This document shows positions 19,248-27,372 of a stretch of DNA of 35,230 nt, in pieces. The position numbers and the translations under genes were made by a program. This stretch comes from Candidatus Moraniibacteriota bacterium (GTDB lineage Bacteria > Patescibacteriota > Minisyncoccia > Moranbacterales > UBA11712), in NCBI GenBank assembly GCA_030679895.1, contig JAUXSN010000028.1, positions 1 to 35,230 of the forward strand, given 5' to 3'. Numbering within the stretch: position 1 is the stretch's first letter; each line of letters begins with the position of its first letter. Under the pieces are notes generated by a model that did no database searches, had not been told where the DNA came from, and saw only the letters and a program-made list of their open reading frames with translations.

Positions 19248-20300
19248 TTATATTTTCTTTAGTATTTTTTCGTAGAGCTCAATATATTTCTCAGCCATTG
19301 TGTCACTGTCGAAATGCATTTCGGCGTATTTGCGGCACTCTCTCCTGTTGAATTGTTGAGTATTTATCGTCGCGCTTACGAGGCTCCTTATATTATCGGA
19401 AAGAAATGCCGTTTTTTTGTTTTGTAAAAGTTTATCGAGCGGCGCTGTTTTTGTTCCGATAACGGGTGTTCCGCAAGCGAGTGATTCCGCCACTGACATA
19501 GGGCAAATTTCCGGCCTTCTTATTGGAAAAAGAAGCGCTTCCGCATTTCTGATATATTCAAATATTTGCTTGTTTGAAACTTCTTTCATAAGAATTATTT
19601 GTTTCCCGTCTACGAACGGCGCTATTTTGCTTTTATAGTAGCTTTGCCTTTTTTCCGAAAAACCGATTCGTCCAAAAATGAGAAGCTTCTTTTTTGCTCG
19701 TAGGGCGATTTGTATGGCTCGGTCAATTCCTTTTTGAGGATGGAGTCTTCCTATTGATACTAAATAACTTCCGTGCTCGAAAGACGGCTTGATTTCACTT
19801 ATTGGAACGCCGTTATAGATAAGAGCAGACGTACGGTTTTTACCCTTTTGATGTTTTGATAAAGCCACAGTGAATACCCCGGCCCTTTTTAGCATTTGAA
19901 AGTATGGGTTTGTTATGGGACTGTGAAATGAAAGCACGCACGGGTTTTTCGTATTCGAGCAAACTGCATAGGCGTGGCTTTGGAGATGCAAATGGACGAT
20001 ATCAAACTTATCTTGATAGTTTAGTACCTTTATTTGAGATGCATTACAATACGCTCTGATTGCAATTTTCGTGAGTTGGCTGAAATCATTCCTGCGCCTC
20101 AGGCTCTTTTGTAATGTTGGAATGTGCTTTGCCTTTGTTCTCCAGTCAGCCGGCGCAAAAAGGGTCACGTCAACACCTTTTTTTAAAAGGCCATTTGTCA
20201 GGTTCTGAACCATTACTTCCGGTCCTCCGGTGTCTCCGAACACTGGAGCAACCATAGCCACGCGAATTTTGCTCCTCCTTTTTTTCATAAGAGTCGTCAA
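19248..20300 (-). CDS. Family 4 glycosyltransferase (paralog 2)
   Basis: VAMVAPVFGDTGGPEVMVQNLTNGLLKKGVDVTLFAPADW; SIGRLHPQKGIDRAIQIALRAKKKLLIFG; SVAESLACGTPVIGTK. Confidence 0.9.
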   Translation of the reverse strand: MTTLMKKRRSKIRVAMVAPVFGDTGGPEVMVQNLTNGLLKKGVDVTLFAPADWRTKAKHIPTLQKSLRRRNDFSQLTKIAIRAYCNASQIKVLNYQDKFDIVHLHLQSHAYAVCSNTKNPCVLSFHSPITNPYFQMLKRAGVFTVALSKHQKGKNRTSALIYNGVPISEIKPSFEHGSYLVSIGRLHPQKGIDRAIQIALRAKKKLLIFGRIGFSEKRQSYYKSKIAPFVDGKQIILMKEVSNKQIFEYIRNAEALLFPIRRPEICPMSVAESLACGTPVIGTKTAPLDKLLQNKKTAFLSDNIRSLVSATINTQQFNRRECRKYAEMHFDSDTMAEKYIELYEKILKKI

Positions 20301-21256
20301 TTAAAGACCTCCATAAACTCGTTGAAATTTTTTTCCTTGATTGCTTCCGTTCCGACGATTTGCAGCAAATCGAAACCCGGAGTTGTATTGATTTCAATCA
20401 GTTTTGGTTTTCCGAAGTTGTCAAAAATAAAATCAATTGAATAATGAGCGTGGGGGAAAATCGACAGTTTTCGAACAACTTTCTCGGTTATTCTTCTGAC
20501 GGATTGGGGGATAAATTTAAGGGGAACCAAAATAGGGGTCGCGCCTTGGTGAAAATTCGTAAACAAAGATCCTTTTCGAGCAATTCGGGAAAGAGCATAA
20601 ATGGGCTTGTGATTCATAAAAACAATCCTTAAGTCGGCAACTTCTCTCTCTTTTGAAAATCCGGGAATGCCTTTCTCGCTTTTCACAAATTCCTGGAGAA
20701 GAAAAGGATAGGCCAACTTTGAATTTTTTAGCCTTGTCCTTTCTGTAATAATGATTCCGAATCCTCCCGATCCAAAAAATGGCTTAGCAACTGCTTTTTG
20801 CGAACGAATCTTCCCGATATTTTTCAGCAAATCAGCTTTAGACTTTATCACGAAAGATCTTGGCATGAATTCGCCAAAGATGAGATATTGGTTCAACTTG
20901 CTGTTGAGAAGTGTTTTGAAAAGCGGGTCATTAAAAATGGTTATTCTTTGCTGAATCTCTAATTTTAAATCTAGTAAGGAATAGTCGTATTTTCCTATTA
21001 CTTTATCAAAAATCAAATCCGGTTTGATCGGTTTTTTTACTTTTATCCACTTTCCATCACGGAATGTCCAAGTTTTTTTGAAGTGAAATTTTGACATATC
21101 AAACCACCCCAAGCTGGCACGATGGAATTCAACACCTCTTTTCCGACCCCTCTCATACAAATCCTCGAATGATTCGCGGGTTGGAATGGAATTTTCCAGA
21201 GGAATCTTTTTATTCCAATCGTCTCCCTTATAAATAACAACAGCTATCTTTTTCAT
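20297..21256 (-). CDS. ATP-grasp ligase (RimK/glutathione synthetase-like fold)
   Basis: VAKPFFGSGGFGIIITE, FLLQEFVKSEKG, VADLRIVFMNHKPI, HYSIDFIFDNFGKPKLIEINTTPGF. Confidence 0.85.
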   Translation of the reverse strand: MKKIAVVIYKGDDWNKKIPLENSIPTRESFEDLYERGRKRGVEFHRASLGWFDMSKFHFKKTWTFRDGKWIKVKKPIKPDLIFDKVIGKYDYSLLDLKLEIQQRITIFNDPLFKTLLNSKLNQYLIFGEFMPRSFVIKSKADLLKNIGKIRSQKAVAKPFFGSGGFGIIITERTRLKNSKLAYPFLLQEFVKSEKGIPGFSKEREVADLRIVFMNHKPIYALSRIARKGSLFTNFHQGATPILVPLKFIPQSVRRITEKVVRKLSIFPHAHYSIDFIFDNFGKPKLIEINTTPGFDLLQIVGTEAIKEKNFNEFMEVFN

Positions 21257-21270
21257 GGATTTTTTTATTA

Positions 21271-22680
21271 TTACTTAGCCATTCTGGCAGGATCTATAAG
21301 AAATCTGTGCAGATCGCGATGGCCGATTATTAATGGATTTTTCAAATGGGAGCGGTCTATGACAGAAACTTTTGTGAGAACCTCTGTGTTGTCAATGATT
21401 ATCTTTATCTTGACCATGGGTCGATAAGTCGTTCCGTGCGAAGAATGAATGATGGCCGTATCCTCAAGGTCTGGAATATTTTTGTCTTTGAAAAATTTTT
21501 CCCTATCTTGCTTTTCCAATCCTTTTATTTTTTCGTAATCAATACCAAGTTTTTCAAACTCGTTCATGGTCGATGAAAACCCCAGGGATTCAGCAAGGAG
21601 TTTATCCATAGAAGAAAAGTCGGCACCGCTGTCTATTTTTGCTTCAACTTCAATCTCCTTCTCGTCCTTTCCAATGAGTTTCACTTTTTCCTTCAGGCCG
21701 ATAATTCTTTTTCCCGAAATATCCTCGATTTCTTCTTCGATTTCACCTCCGAAAAGGTTCATGCCGACTGATACGCCCTTTTCGACCGTTTTTATTTTGA
21801 GCCCTTCAACACGGCGGAGGCGCCCCAGGAGGCCGTCGTGATTGGCTACCTGGATGGAAAGGCCCGGACGGGCGTTGAGTTCGAGGAACACCGGACCAAG
21901 GTCGCGGTCAATGGCCACGTCGGCGCCTAAAAACCCAAGCCCGGAAATTTCCTGGGTCCGAACGGCAAGAGTCAAAATAGTTTTCCAATAGGGGATCTTG
22001 ATTCCGGAAAGAAGCAGGCGGGTCCCGGGAACACATTCGATAAGCTTGTTTTTTCCGAAAACGGCCGTGGTAGTGACTCCTGTCGCCAAATCAATCCCCA
22101 CCCCGATCGCTCCTTGCTGAAGATTGGCTTTTCCGTCTGAAACTTTGGTCGGAAGGCGAAGCATGGCCATCACCGGAACTTTATTATAAATAATCACCCG
22201 GATGTCGGGGATGCCCTTATAAGCATAAGGCTTGAAAAGCTTCAAAAGCTTCATCCTCTCTTCAAAAAAAGCAATATCGGGAACGCCGGACAAAGAAAAA
22301 CTGCCATCAAGAATGTTTCTGATGTGGGTTTTAAGATCATCAACAGTAACCAGAGAGCCATCGGCCTTGATCCAAACATTGAAAAGATTCTTTTTCTTTC
22401 CGTAAACGACTAAAATTCCCTCTCCGCCGAAGCCTCTATTCGGCTTCAAGACAAAACTTTCCGGAAGGGCTGCCCAGTCAAAATTCTCCAGTTCGTCAAC
22501 ATTTTTTATCTTGCCGATTAATTCAGGAACAGGAATGTCGGCTTTTTTGAGCATCCGCTTGCTCCGGAGCTTGTCATCGGCCAGCCTTTTTGCCCGGCGA
22601 AGATTGTTGGGACGGATAAATTCCAAATTACGGGCGTTCATCCCCAAAATTTTTCGGCTGTTTCGAAAAAATTGAATCAT
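21271..22680 (-). CDS. RimK-related alpha-L-glutamate ligase-like ATP-grasp fused to C-terminal RimB/retropepsin-like domain
   Basis: N-terminal NLEFIRPNNLRRAKRLADDKLRSKRML...VLKPNRGFGGEGI...NLQQGAIGVGIDLATG...FLELNARPGLSIQ; C-terminal IIGLKEKVKLIG...AKIDSGADFSSMDKLLA...LIIGHRDL. Confidence 0.88.
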   Translation of the reverse strand: MIQFFRNSRKILGMNARNLEFIRPNNLRRAKRLADDKLRSKRMLKKADIPVPELIGKIKNVDELENFDWAALPESFVLKPNRGFGGEGILVVYGKKKNLFNVWIKADGSLVTVDDLKTHIRNILDGSFSLSGVPDIAFFEERMKLLKLFKPYAYKGIPDIRVIIYNKVPVMAMLRLPTKVSDGKANLQQGAIGVGIDLATGVTTTAVFGKNKLIECVPGTRLLLSGIKIPYWKTILTLAVRTQEISGLGFLGADVAIDRDLGPVFLELNARPGLSIQVANHDGLLGRLRRVEGLKIKTVEKGVSVGMNLFGGEIEEEIEDISGKRIIGLKEKVKLIGKDEKEIEVEAKIDSGADFSSMDKLLAESLGFSSTMNEFEKLGIDYEKIKGLEKQDREKFFKDKNIPDLEDTAIIHSSHGTTYRPMVKIKIIIDNTEVLTKVSVIDRSHLKNPLIIGHRDLHRFLIDPARMAK

Positions 22681-23333
22681 CGAGGCTTGATTATTTGCCT
22701 AAAGCGGAAGTATTCGATAAGACGAAGCCCGGTCCATTTGCCCAGGAAGATATTGGCGGGGAGGGTAAGCAAGCTGATCCAGGGATAATGCAAAATGTAT
22801 CTTATTAATATATCCCAACTGGCGATGTAATATCCGACAACGGAGATAACAAGAGTTTCGATAGCCAGCACCACGGCGGCTCGTCCGCCTTTTTCAATTT
22901 GAACAGCGACGAATTTCTCAACCAAAGTGATCATGATGAGAATCGGGAAAATGGAAACGCTGGCGAGACCCGTTCGGTTATAGATCCCGCCGATTATGAG
23001 AAGCGCCAAAATGGAAAATCCGACGATGGTGATCATGATGGCGACTCTGGGGAGATAAAGCAGCCGGAATTGTTTGAGGAGGAGGCGGGTGAGGGTTCCG
23101 AAAATAATGACGGTTATGAAAATCGTGATTCCATAACGGATTTCATTGGTGGCGAGGAACGCGAAAGTGATGATGGCCGGGGTATAGATGCCGAAAGCCT
23201 TGATTCCGACGACTTGCCGGAAAAAAGCGATCACGGTCACGATGATCGGCAGGATTAAAACTAGAATCAGCGTATCAAGAGGGACGCCGTTAGATAGGGC
23301 GAGGGATATAAATTGGTTCATCCCGTTAGGCAT
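22677..23333 (-). CDS. 7TM protein of the type usually fused to an inactive transglutaminase
   Basis: Polytopic; LDTLILVLILPIIVTVIAFFRQVVGIKAFGIYTPAIITFAFLATNEIRYG; ATGA overlap with the RimK-like gene. Confidence 0.75.
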   Translation of the reverse strand: MPNGMNQFISLALSNGVPLDTLILVLILPIIVTVIAFFRQVVGIKAFGIYTPAIITFAFLATNEIRYGITIFITVIIFGTLTRLLLKQFRLLYLPRVAIMITIVGFSILALLIIGGIYNRTGLASVSIFPILIMITLVEKFVAVQIEKGGRAAVVLAIETLVISVVGYYIASWDILIRYILHYPWISLLTLPANIFLGKWTGLRLIEYFRFRQIIKPR

Positions 23334-23400
23334 TAATATTTATACTTCTTTATCAGTCGAGAATCACCGAGACATCCAAACAGTGAATGCCTAACGGGAT
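23320..23400. repeat. 15-bp perfect inverted repeat spanning the 7TM start codon
   Basis: ATCCCGTTAGGCATT (23320-23334) / AATGCCTAACGGGAT (23386-23400), 51-nt spacer. Confidence 0.95.
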
Positions 23401-23404
23401 TCAT

Positions 23405-23455
23405 AAAAAAAATCCCCAAAACTGATTTAATATTACTTAATTTTAGGGGTTTTGT
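23405..23455 (-). terminator. Imperfect terminator-like hairpin downstream of ruvC
   Basis: Minus strand: AAAACCCCTAAAA...TTTTGGGGATTTTTTTT; stem has single-base bulges, with a U tract. Confidence 0.5.
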
Positions 23456-23487
23456 CAATCCAAAAGGCGAATAATAAAGCCGAACTT

Positions 23488-23976
23488 TTATAAAAATTTC
23501 GTTCTCCGCGAATTCAAGTGGCAAATCGCTATCGCAATCGCGTCCGCCGCGTCGTCCGGCTTCGGAATCGCCTTCAATTTCAAAATATTTTTTACCATAA
23601 TCTGAATTTGATTTTTGTCCGCTCGGCCGTAGCCGGTGAGGGCCTGTTTGACTTGAAGGGGCGTATAGGAAAAAAGGGGAAGAAGATTTTTTTTAATTTC
23701 ATACAAAATCACCCCCCGCGCCTGGGCGACGGTGATGGCGGTTTTCAAATTCTTGAAAAAAAACAAATCCTCAATCGCGGCCTCTTGCGGTTTATATTTT
23801 TTGATGAGCGAGCTGATATCGCGCCCAATTTCAACCAGCCGGTCCGCGTCGGAATTAAACTTCGAAGTATTCACGCAACCGCAGGCCACCAGCCGCGGAC
23901 TTTTTTTGTCTTCTTCGACAACCGCCCAGCCGGTTGTGGCTGTGCCCGGGTCGATTCCTAAAATTCTTAGATTCAT
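23488..23976 (-). CDS. ruvC: Crossover junction endodeoxyribonuclease RuvC
   Basis: LRILGIDPGTATTGWAVVE; AAIEDLFFFKNLKTAITVAQARG; VKQALTGYGRADKNQIQIMV; DDAADAIAIAICH. Confidence 0.97.
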   Translation of the reverse strand: MNLRILGIDPGTATTGWAVVEEDKKSPRLVACGCVNTSKFNSDADRLVEIGRDISSLIKKYKPQEAAIEDLFFFKNLKTAITVAQARGVILYEIKKNLLPLFSYTPLQVKQALTGYGRADKNQIQIMVKNILKLKAIPKPDDAADAIAIAICHLNSRRTKFL

Positions 23977-23982
23977 AGGTGA

Positions 23983-24720
23983 TTATTTAATTAAATCCCA
24001 AATTAAATCAAATTTCCTCTTTTCCGCCTCCGCGATTTCCTCCGATTCGATTTTGAGAGTGATAAGTTCTTTTTTTGAAGTGCAGATGGTCACGGCGTTT
24101 CTGTATATGAGAATAAAGTCCGAATGATGATATTTCTCCGGCAGGAATTTTACTTCTCTCATTTCTTTCGAGTTTCTTTCCGGAGTGAATATATTTTCCG
24201 CTTCGTCTTTAAAGTGCAAGCCTCGATAAACGGTTCTGTTTTTCACTCTCGTCGGGATATAGTGATTCACATCGTATTCCGGAGTAATCACTTCATAAAT
24301 TTTTTTGAGCGATCCGATAGCGCGGATTACGCCGTTCGTAGTTCCGAGTGAATCTTCAAGCGCAGTATAATATCCTTCCTCCCCCTCGTACAGGGTTATC
24401 TTTGGTTTTATCTGGGATCCTTTTTCTATTGCGGCAAGCTCCGGTAGAATTTCGGAAACTTCTTTGAGTTTTCTTTTTAGGTTCTGTTCGAACGTCGAAG
24501 GAGGGGAGACAACGAAGCGTAGACCCGATCGCATCTTAAAACTTCCCAGCAGGCCTTTCCCCTCGAGTGATTTCGCGATCAAATAAGCCGTTGGTCTTTT
24601 TATGCCGGCCATTTTCGCGATCCGCGCCAGCGGCGCCTCGCCTGTCTTGAGCCCGGCAAGGTACAAATTCGCTTCTTCGGCAGTTAGGCCGTAATTATTG
24701 AGCGTTTGCTGAATGTTCAT
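23983..24720 (-). CDS. TrmB-family HTH transcriptional regulator
   Basis: N-terminal LNNYGLTAEEANLYLAGLKTGEAPLARIAKMAGIKRPTAYLIAKSLEGKGLL winged-HTH pattern. Confidence 0.8.
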   Translation of the reverse strand: MNIQQTLNNYGLTAEEANLYLAGLKTGEAPLARIAKMAGIKRPTAYLIAKSLEGKGLLGSFKMRSGLRFVVSPPSTFEQNLKRKLKEVSEILPELAAIEKGSQIKPKITLYEGEEGYYTALEDSLGTTNGVIRAIGSLKKIYEVITPEYDVNHYIPTRVKNRTVYRGLHFKDEAENIFTPERNSKEMREVKFLPEKYHHSDFILIYRNAVTICTSKKELITLKIESEEIAEAEKRKFDLIWDLIK

Positions 24721-24746
24721 AATGTTGTAATTTCTGACAACATTAT
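24719..24746. promoter_or_regulatory. Perfect 10-bp inverted repeat at the TrmB-like start codon (candidate operator)
   Basis: ATAATGTTGT-aatttctg-ACAACATTAT. Confidence 0.6.
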
Positions 24747-24923
24747 ATATTACTTACCATAAAATGTCAAATATTACTATTTATAAAGCACAATAACGAT
24801 TCATATAATGTAAAGATATTGTTCCAAAATTAAACCAATCATTGATAATCCATTAATTTCATGGCATTATTAGACGTTAAATATTTTATCGGTTTTTGAG
24901 AGGGAGATAATTTAACCAAAAAC

Positions 24924-25697
24924 ATGTTGCTTGGCAATGCCACTATCCATAAAAATTACAACTCCCAAAACCTTGTTGATATGTGGGGCGATTTGATAGA
25001 TTGGAAGAAAAGGAGAGAGGGGGAAAATGGTTTTCTAATAGATCAACTCCGGAAACACAACGTTCGTAGAGTTTTCGATGCCGCTTTGGGCGACGGGTGC
25101 GATTCAATTTATTTACTCCAGAAAGGTTTTGACGTGACGAGCAATGAAATTGATAAAACGTTTTTAGCAAAAGCTCTTCAAAACGCGAAAGCCAATAATG
25201 TCCAGTTAAAAATTACAAGCCTTGACTGGCGCGAACTAGATAAAGAACTAGAGATAGAATCTTTTGACGCAGTTATTATTCTCGGAAATTCCCTAACCTA
25301 CTTGTTTACAAAAGAAACCCGGTTGAAAGCGCTTGAACAATTTCGCCGAATATTGAAAAAAAGTGGGATTCTGATTATTGATGAAAGAAACTGCCAGAAT
25401 ATATTGGACAATCGCGATGAAATCCTCAAGGGAAATTTCAATTATTCCGGAAAATATGTCTATTGTGGAGAAAAAGTTCATGGCCGGCCGATCGAAATAT
25501 CTGATGACAAAGTGAAATTCGAATACACAGACGAAAGGACGAATAAAATAGCTTACCTTGCCATGTATCCGTGGAAGCGCGATGAGCTCAAGAAGCTTTT
25601 GCAAGAAGCTGGTTTTGAACTAATAGAACAATACAGCGACTATCTGCCAAAAGAAAATCCTGATGCTGATTTTTATCAATACGTTTGCGTAAAATAA
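24924..25697 (+). CDS. Class I SAM-dependent methyltransferase (glycine/sarcosine N-methyltransferase-like)
   Basis: VRRVFDAALGDGCDSIYLLQKGFDVTSNEID; SFDAVIILGNSLTYL; LKKSGILIIDERN. Confidence 0.8.
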   Translation: MLLGNATIHKNYNSQNLVDMWGDLIDWKKRREGENGFLIDQLRKHNVRRVFDAALGDGCDSIYLLQKGFDVTSNEIDKTFLAKALQNAKANNVQLKITSLDWRELDKELEIESFDAVIILGNSLTYLFTKETRLKALEQFRRILKKSGILIIDERNCQNILDNRDEILKGNFNYSGKYVYCGEKVHGRPIEISDDKVKFEYTDERTNKIAYLAMYPWKRDELKKLLQEAGFELIEQYSDYLPKENPDADFYQYVCVK

Positions 25698-25712
25698 TTC
25701 TAGCGCGTTAAA

Positions 25713-25739
25713 ATACGGACTCAAATTTTGAGTTCGTAT
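25713..25739. repeat. Hairpin-forming near-perfect palindrome
   Basis: ATACGGACTCAAA-T-TTTGAGTTCGTAT: 13-bp arms with one G/T-type mismatch; no T tract. Confidence 0.8.
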
Positions 25740-25786
25740 GCAATGCACTGGTATCGCATATTCCTTAAAAAAGAGAGGGCACGTTG

Positions 25787-27253
25787 ATGAAAGTCGCTTT
25801 AATTAGAACGGCTATCGTTCCAGATAAAGAAAGACATCTGGCCTACGGTTCCAATATTTCTCCAATGGCAACTTCCGTGGCGCTTCTCGGTGCCTGCCTA
25901 AGGGAAAAATTTCCGGAGGTCAAAATTTCGATTCTCAACGAAAACTGGCCGCCGGAAAAAATCGCAAAAAGGGCCGCCAAATTCGATCTCGTGGGTTTTT
26001 CCACGACATATGCTACTCACGGACCTTCGTGCGAAATCGCACGCAAAATAAACCAACTTAATCCGGAGGTTGGAATCATCTTTGGCGGAATCGATGCCGC
26101 AAACAAAGGCTCGCTGATTCTCAAGAGCCATTTTTACATTAATTATGTTTGCGGAAACCAAGATAATCCATGGGGTGAAAATGTGATCACCACCCTCGCA
26201 TTGTCTGCGCCTGAAAATGTATCTAATATCTGGCTTCGCAAGCACGGCAAGGTTATCTTCACTGACTATAATTACGATCTGGGAAATTTACCGCTTTGGG
26301 ACTTCGGCCAGTTCAAAGAACACGATGAGCGCATCCAGCCATATCTCAAGCCGGCTGGCGATTGGGATCTTCCGCATCATTCCGTTTTTTCCTGGCGCGG
26401 ATGCCTAAAATCGCTTCGCCGCGGCAGATGCGCTTTTTGCACTTCCGCCGTTGACTCTCCAAACTTCATGCCTCCCGAAAATTTCTGGAGACAGATTCTT
26501 CATCTCCAGGAAAATGAATTCCCAGGCGTAAAGATGAATCTGTACCTCGGAGATAATCACACGCCACCGGGCTGGGTGAGAAAACTGGCGGAAAAAATGC
26601 CAGCCGGAATCAATGCTCGCTTTCGGGCATACGGTTGGCTACCGGAGATCATCAGCCTTAACCCAGCACAGCTTAAAGGTTTTGCTCAAGACCTTCACGC
26701 CATGGGTTTTTATAACCTGTTTTATGGAGTGGAAAGCTTTGACCGTGAGGTTCTCTCTTCAACCAACAAAGATTTTGTGTCCGTTCCAGAAATGGCCCGC
26801 GTGATAACTTCCTTATTTAATCAGGGAGGCGTTCGCGCTACCATCGCGATCATTGTCGGTCTCCCCGGAGAAAACGAGGAATCGCTCAAGACAACTTTAG
26901 CGTCCTTTCGGGAACTTTTTGCTCTAGTTCCCAACGGAGCAATCGAGCGGGTTTATCTTTCCCATCTTGTCGTTCTCCATGGCAGCGCAATAATGGAGAA
27001 TATGAAACGCAATTTGTCGCTCTGTGTTGATTACGAGCGGCTAACCGGAAAAGTTTTCGCCACAGATGACGACCCGCCGGTAGATCTGCTTACTGCTCTT
27101 CATCTCAAGTACTTCACCGGGATAACTCCGGCGATCGCCAACGTCTATCATGATCGCATCGTAGATGTATCGCTTGAATCCGGTATTCCTCGGCAACAAA
27201 TCGGAGGATTCGAGGAACGACATATCATCGATAACATCTTTAGCCAACTGTAG
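25787..27253 (+). CDS. B12-binding-type radical SAM protein
   Basis: N-terminal VGFSTTYATHGPSCEIARKINQLNPEVGIIFGGIDA; cysteine motif WRGCLKSLRRGRCAFCTS; YGVESFDREVLSSTNKDF; ATIAIIVGLPGENEESLK. ATG at 25787; listed 25784 is TTG. Confidence 0.85.
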   Translation: MKVALIRTAIVPDKERHLAYGSNISPMATSVALLGACLREKFPEVKISILNENWPPEKIAKRAAKFDLVGFSTTYATHGPSCEIARKINQLNPEVGIIFGGIDAANKGSLILKSHFYINYVCGNQDNPWGENVITTLALSAPENVSNIWLRKHGKVIFTDYNYDLGNLPLWDFGQFKEHDERIQPYLKPAGDWDLPHHSVFSWRGCLKSLRRGRCAFCTSAVDSPNFMPPENFWRQILHLQENEFPGVKMNLYLGDNHTPPGWVRKLAEKMPAGINARFRAYGWLPEIISLNPAQLKGFAQDLHAMGFYNLFYGVESFDREVLSSTNKDFVSVPEMARVITSLFNQGGVRATIAIIVGLPGENEESLKTTLASFRELFALVPNGAIERVYLSHLVVLHGSAIMENMKRNLSLCVDYERLTGKVFATDDDPPVDLLTALHLKYFTGITPAIANVYHDRIVDVSLESGIPRQQIGGFEERHIIDNIFSQL

Positions 27254-27273
27254 TTAAATTTACGAAGATTAAC

Positions 27274-27303
27274 AGCCGAGCTGGATCTCCAGCCCGGCTT
27301 TTT
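27274..27303 (+). terminator. Rho-independent terminator
   Basis: AGCCGAGCTGG-ATCT-CCAGCCCGGCT followed by TTTTT; one mismatch. Confidence 0.8.
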
Positions 27304-27304
27304 A

Positions 27305-27330
27305 TTTGGAAATCACAATTTGTGACTTCC
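27305..27330. repeat. Near-palindromic repeat, copy 1
   Basis: GGAAATCACAATTTGTGACTTCC (27308-27330); TTTGGAAATCACAATTTGTGA (27305-27325) recurs at 28306-28326 with 20/21 identity. Confidence 0.9.
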
Positions 27331-27337
27331 AGAATCA

Positions 27338-27366
27338 TTGAAAAATCCTCCATTTTATGCTAGAAT
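27338..27366 (+). promoter_or_regulatory. Promoter-like element
   Basis: TTGAAA (27338-27343), 17-bp spacer, extended -10 TGC-TAGAAT (27358-27366), directly upstream of the ATG at 27373. Confidence 0.6.
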
Positions 27367-27372
27367 TATAAT

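Noticed and set aside
22899-23258. Acidic 119-aa plus-strand ORF
   Set aside because: Entirely antisense to the 7TM gene; composition (E/D/G-rich) is what the complement of hydrophobic codons produces.
27308-27330. CRP-type TGTGA/TCACA site
   Set aside because: Half-sites are in TCACA-N3-TGTGA order, not TGTGA-N6-TCACA; no CRP gene is seen in the window.
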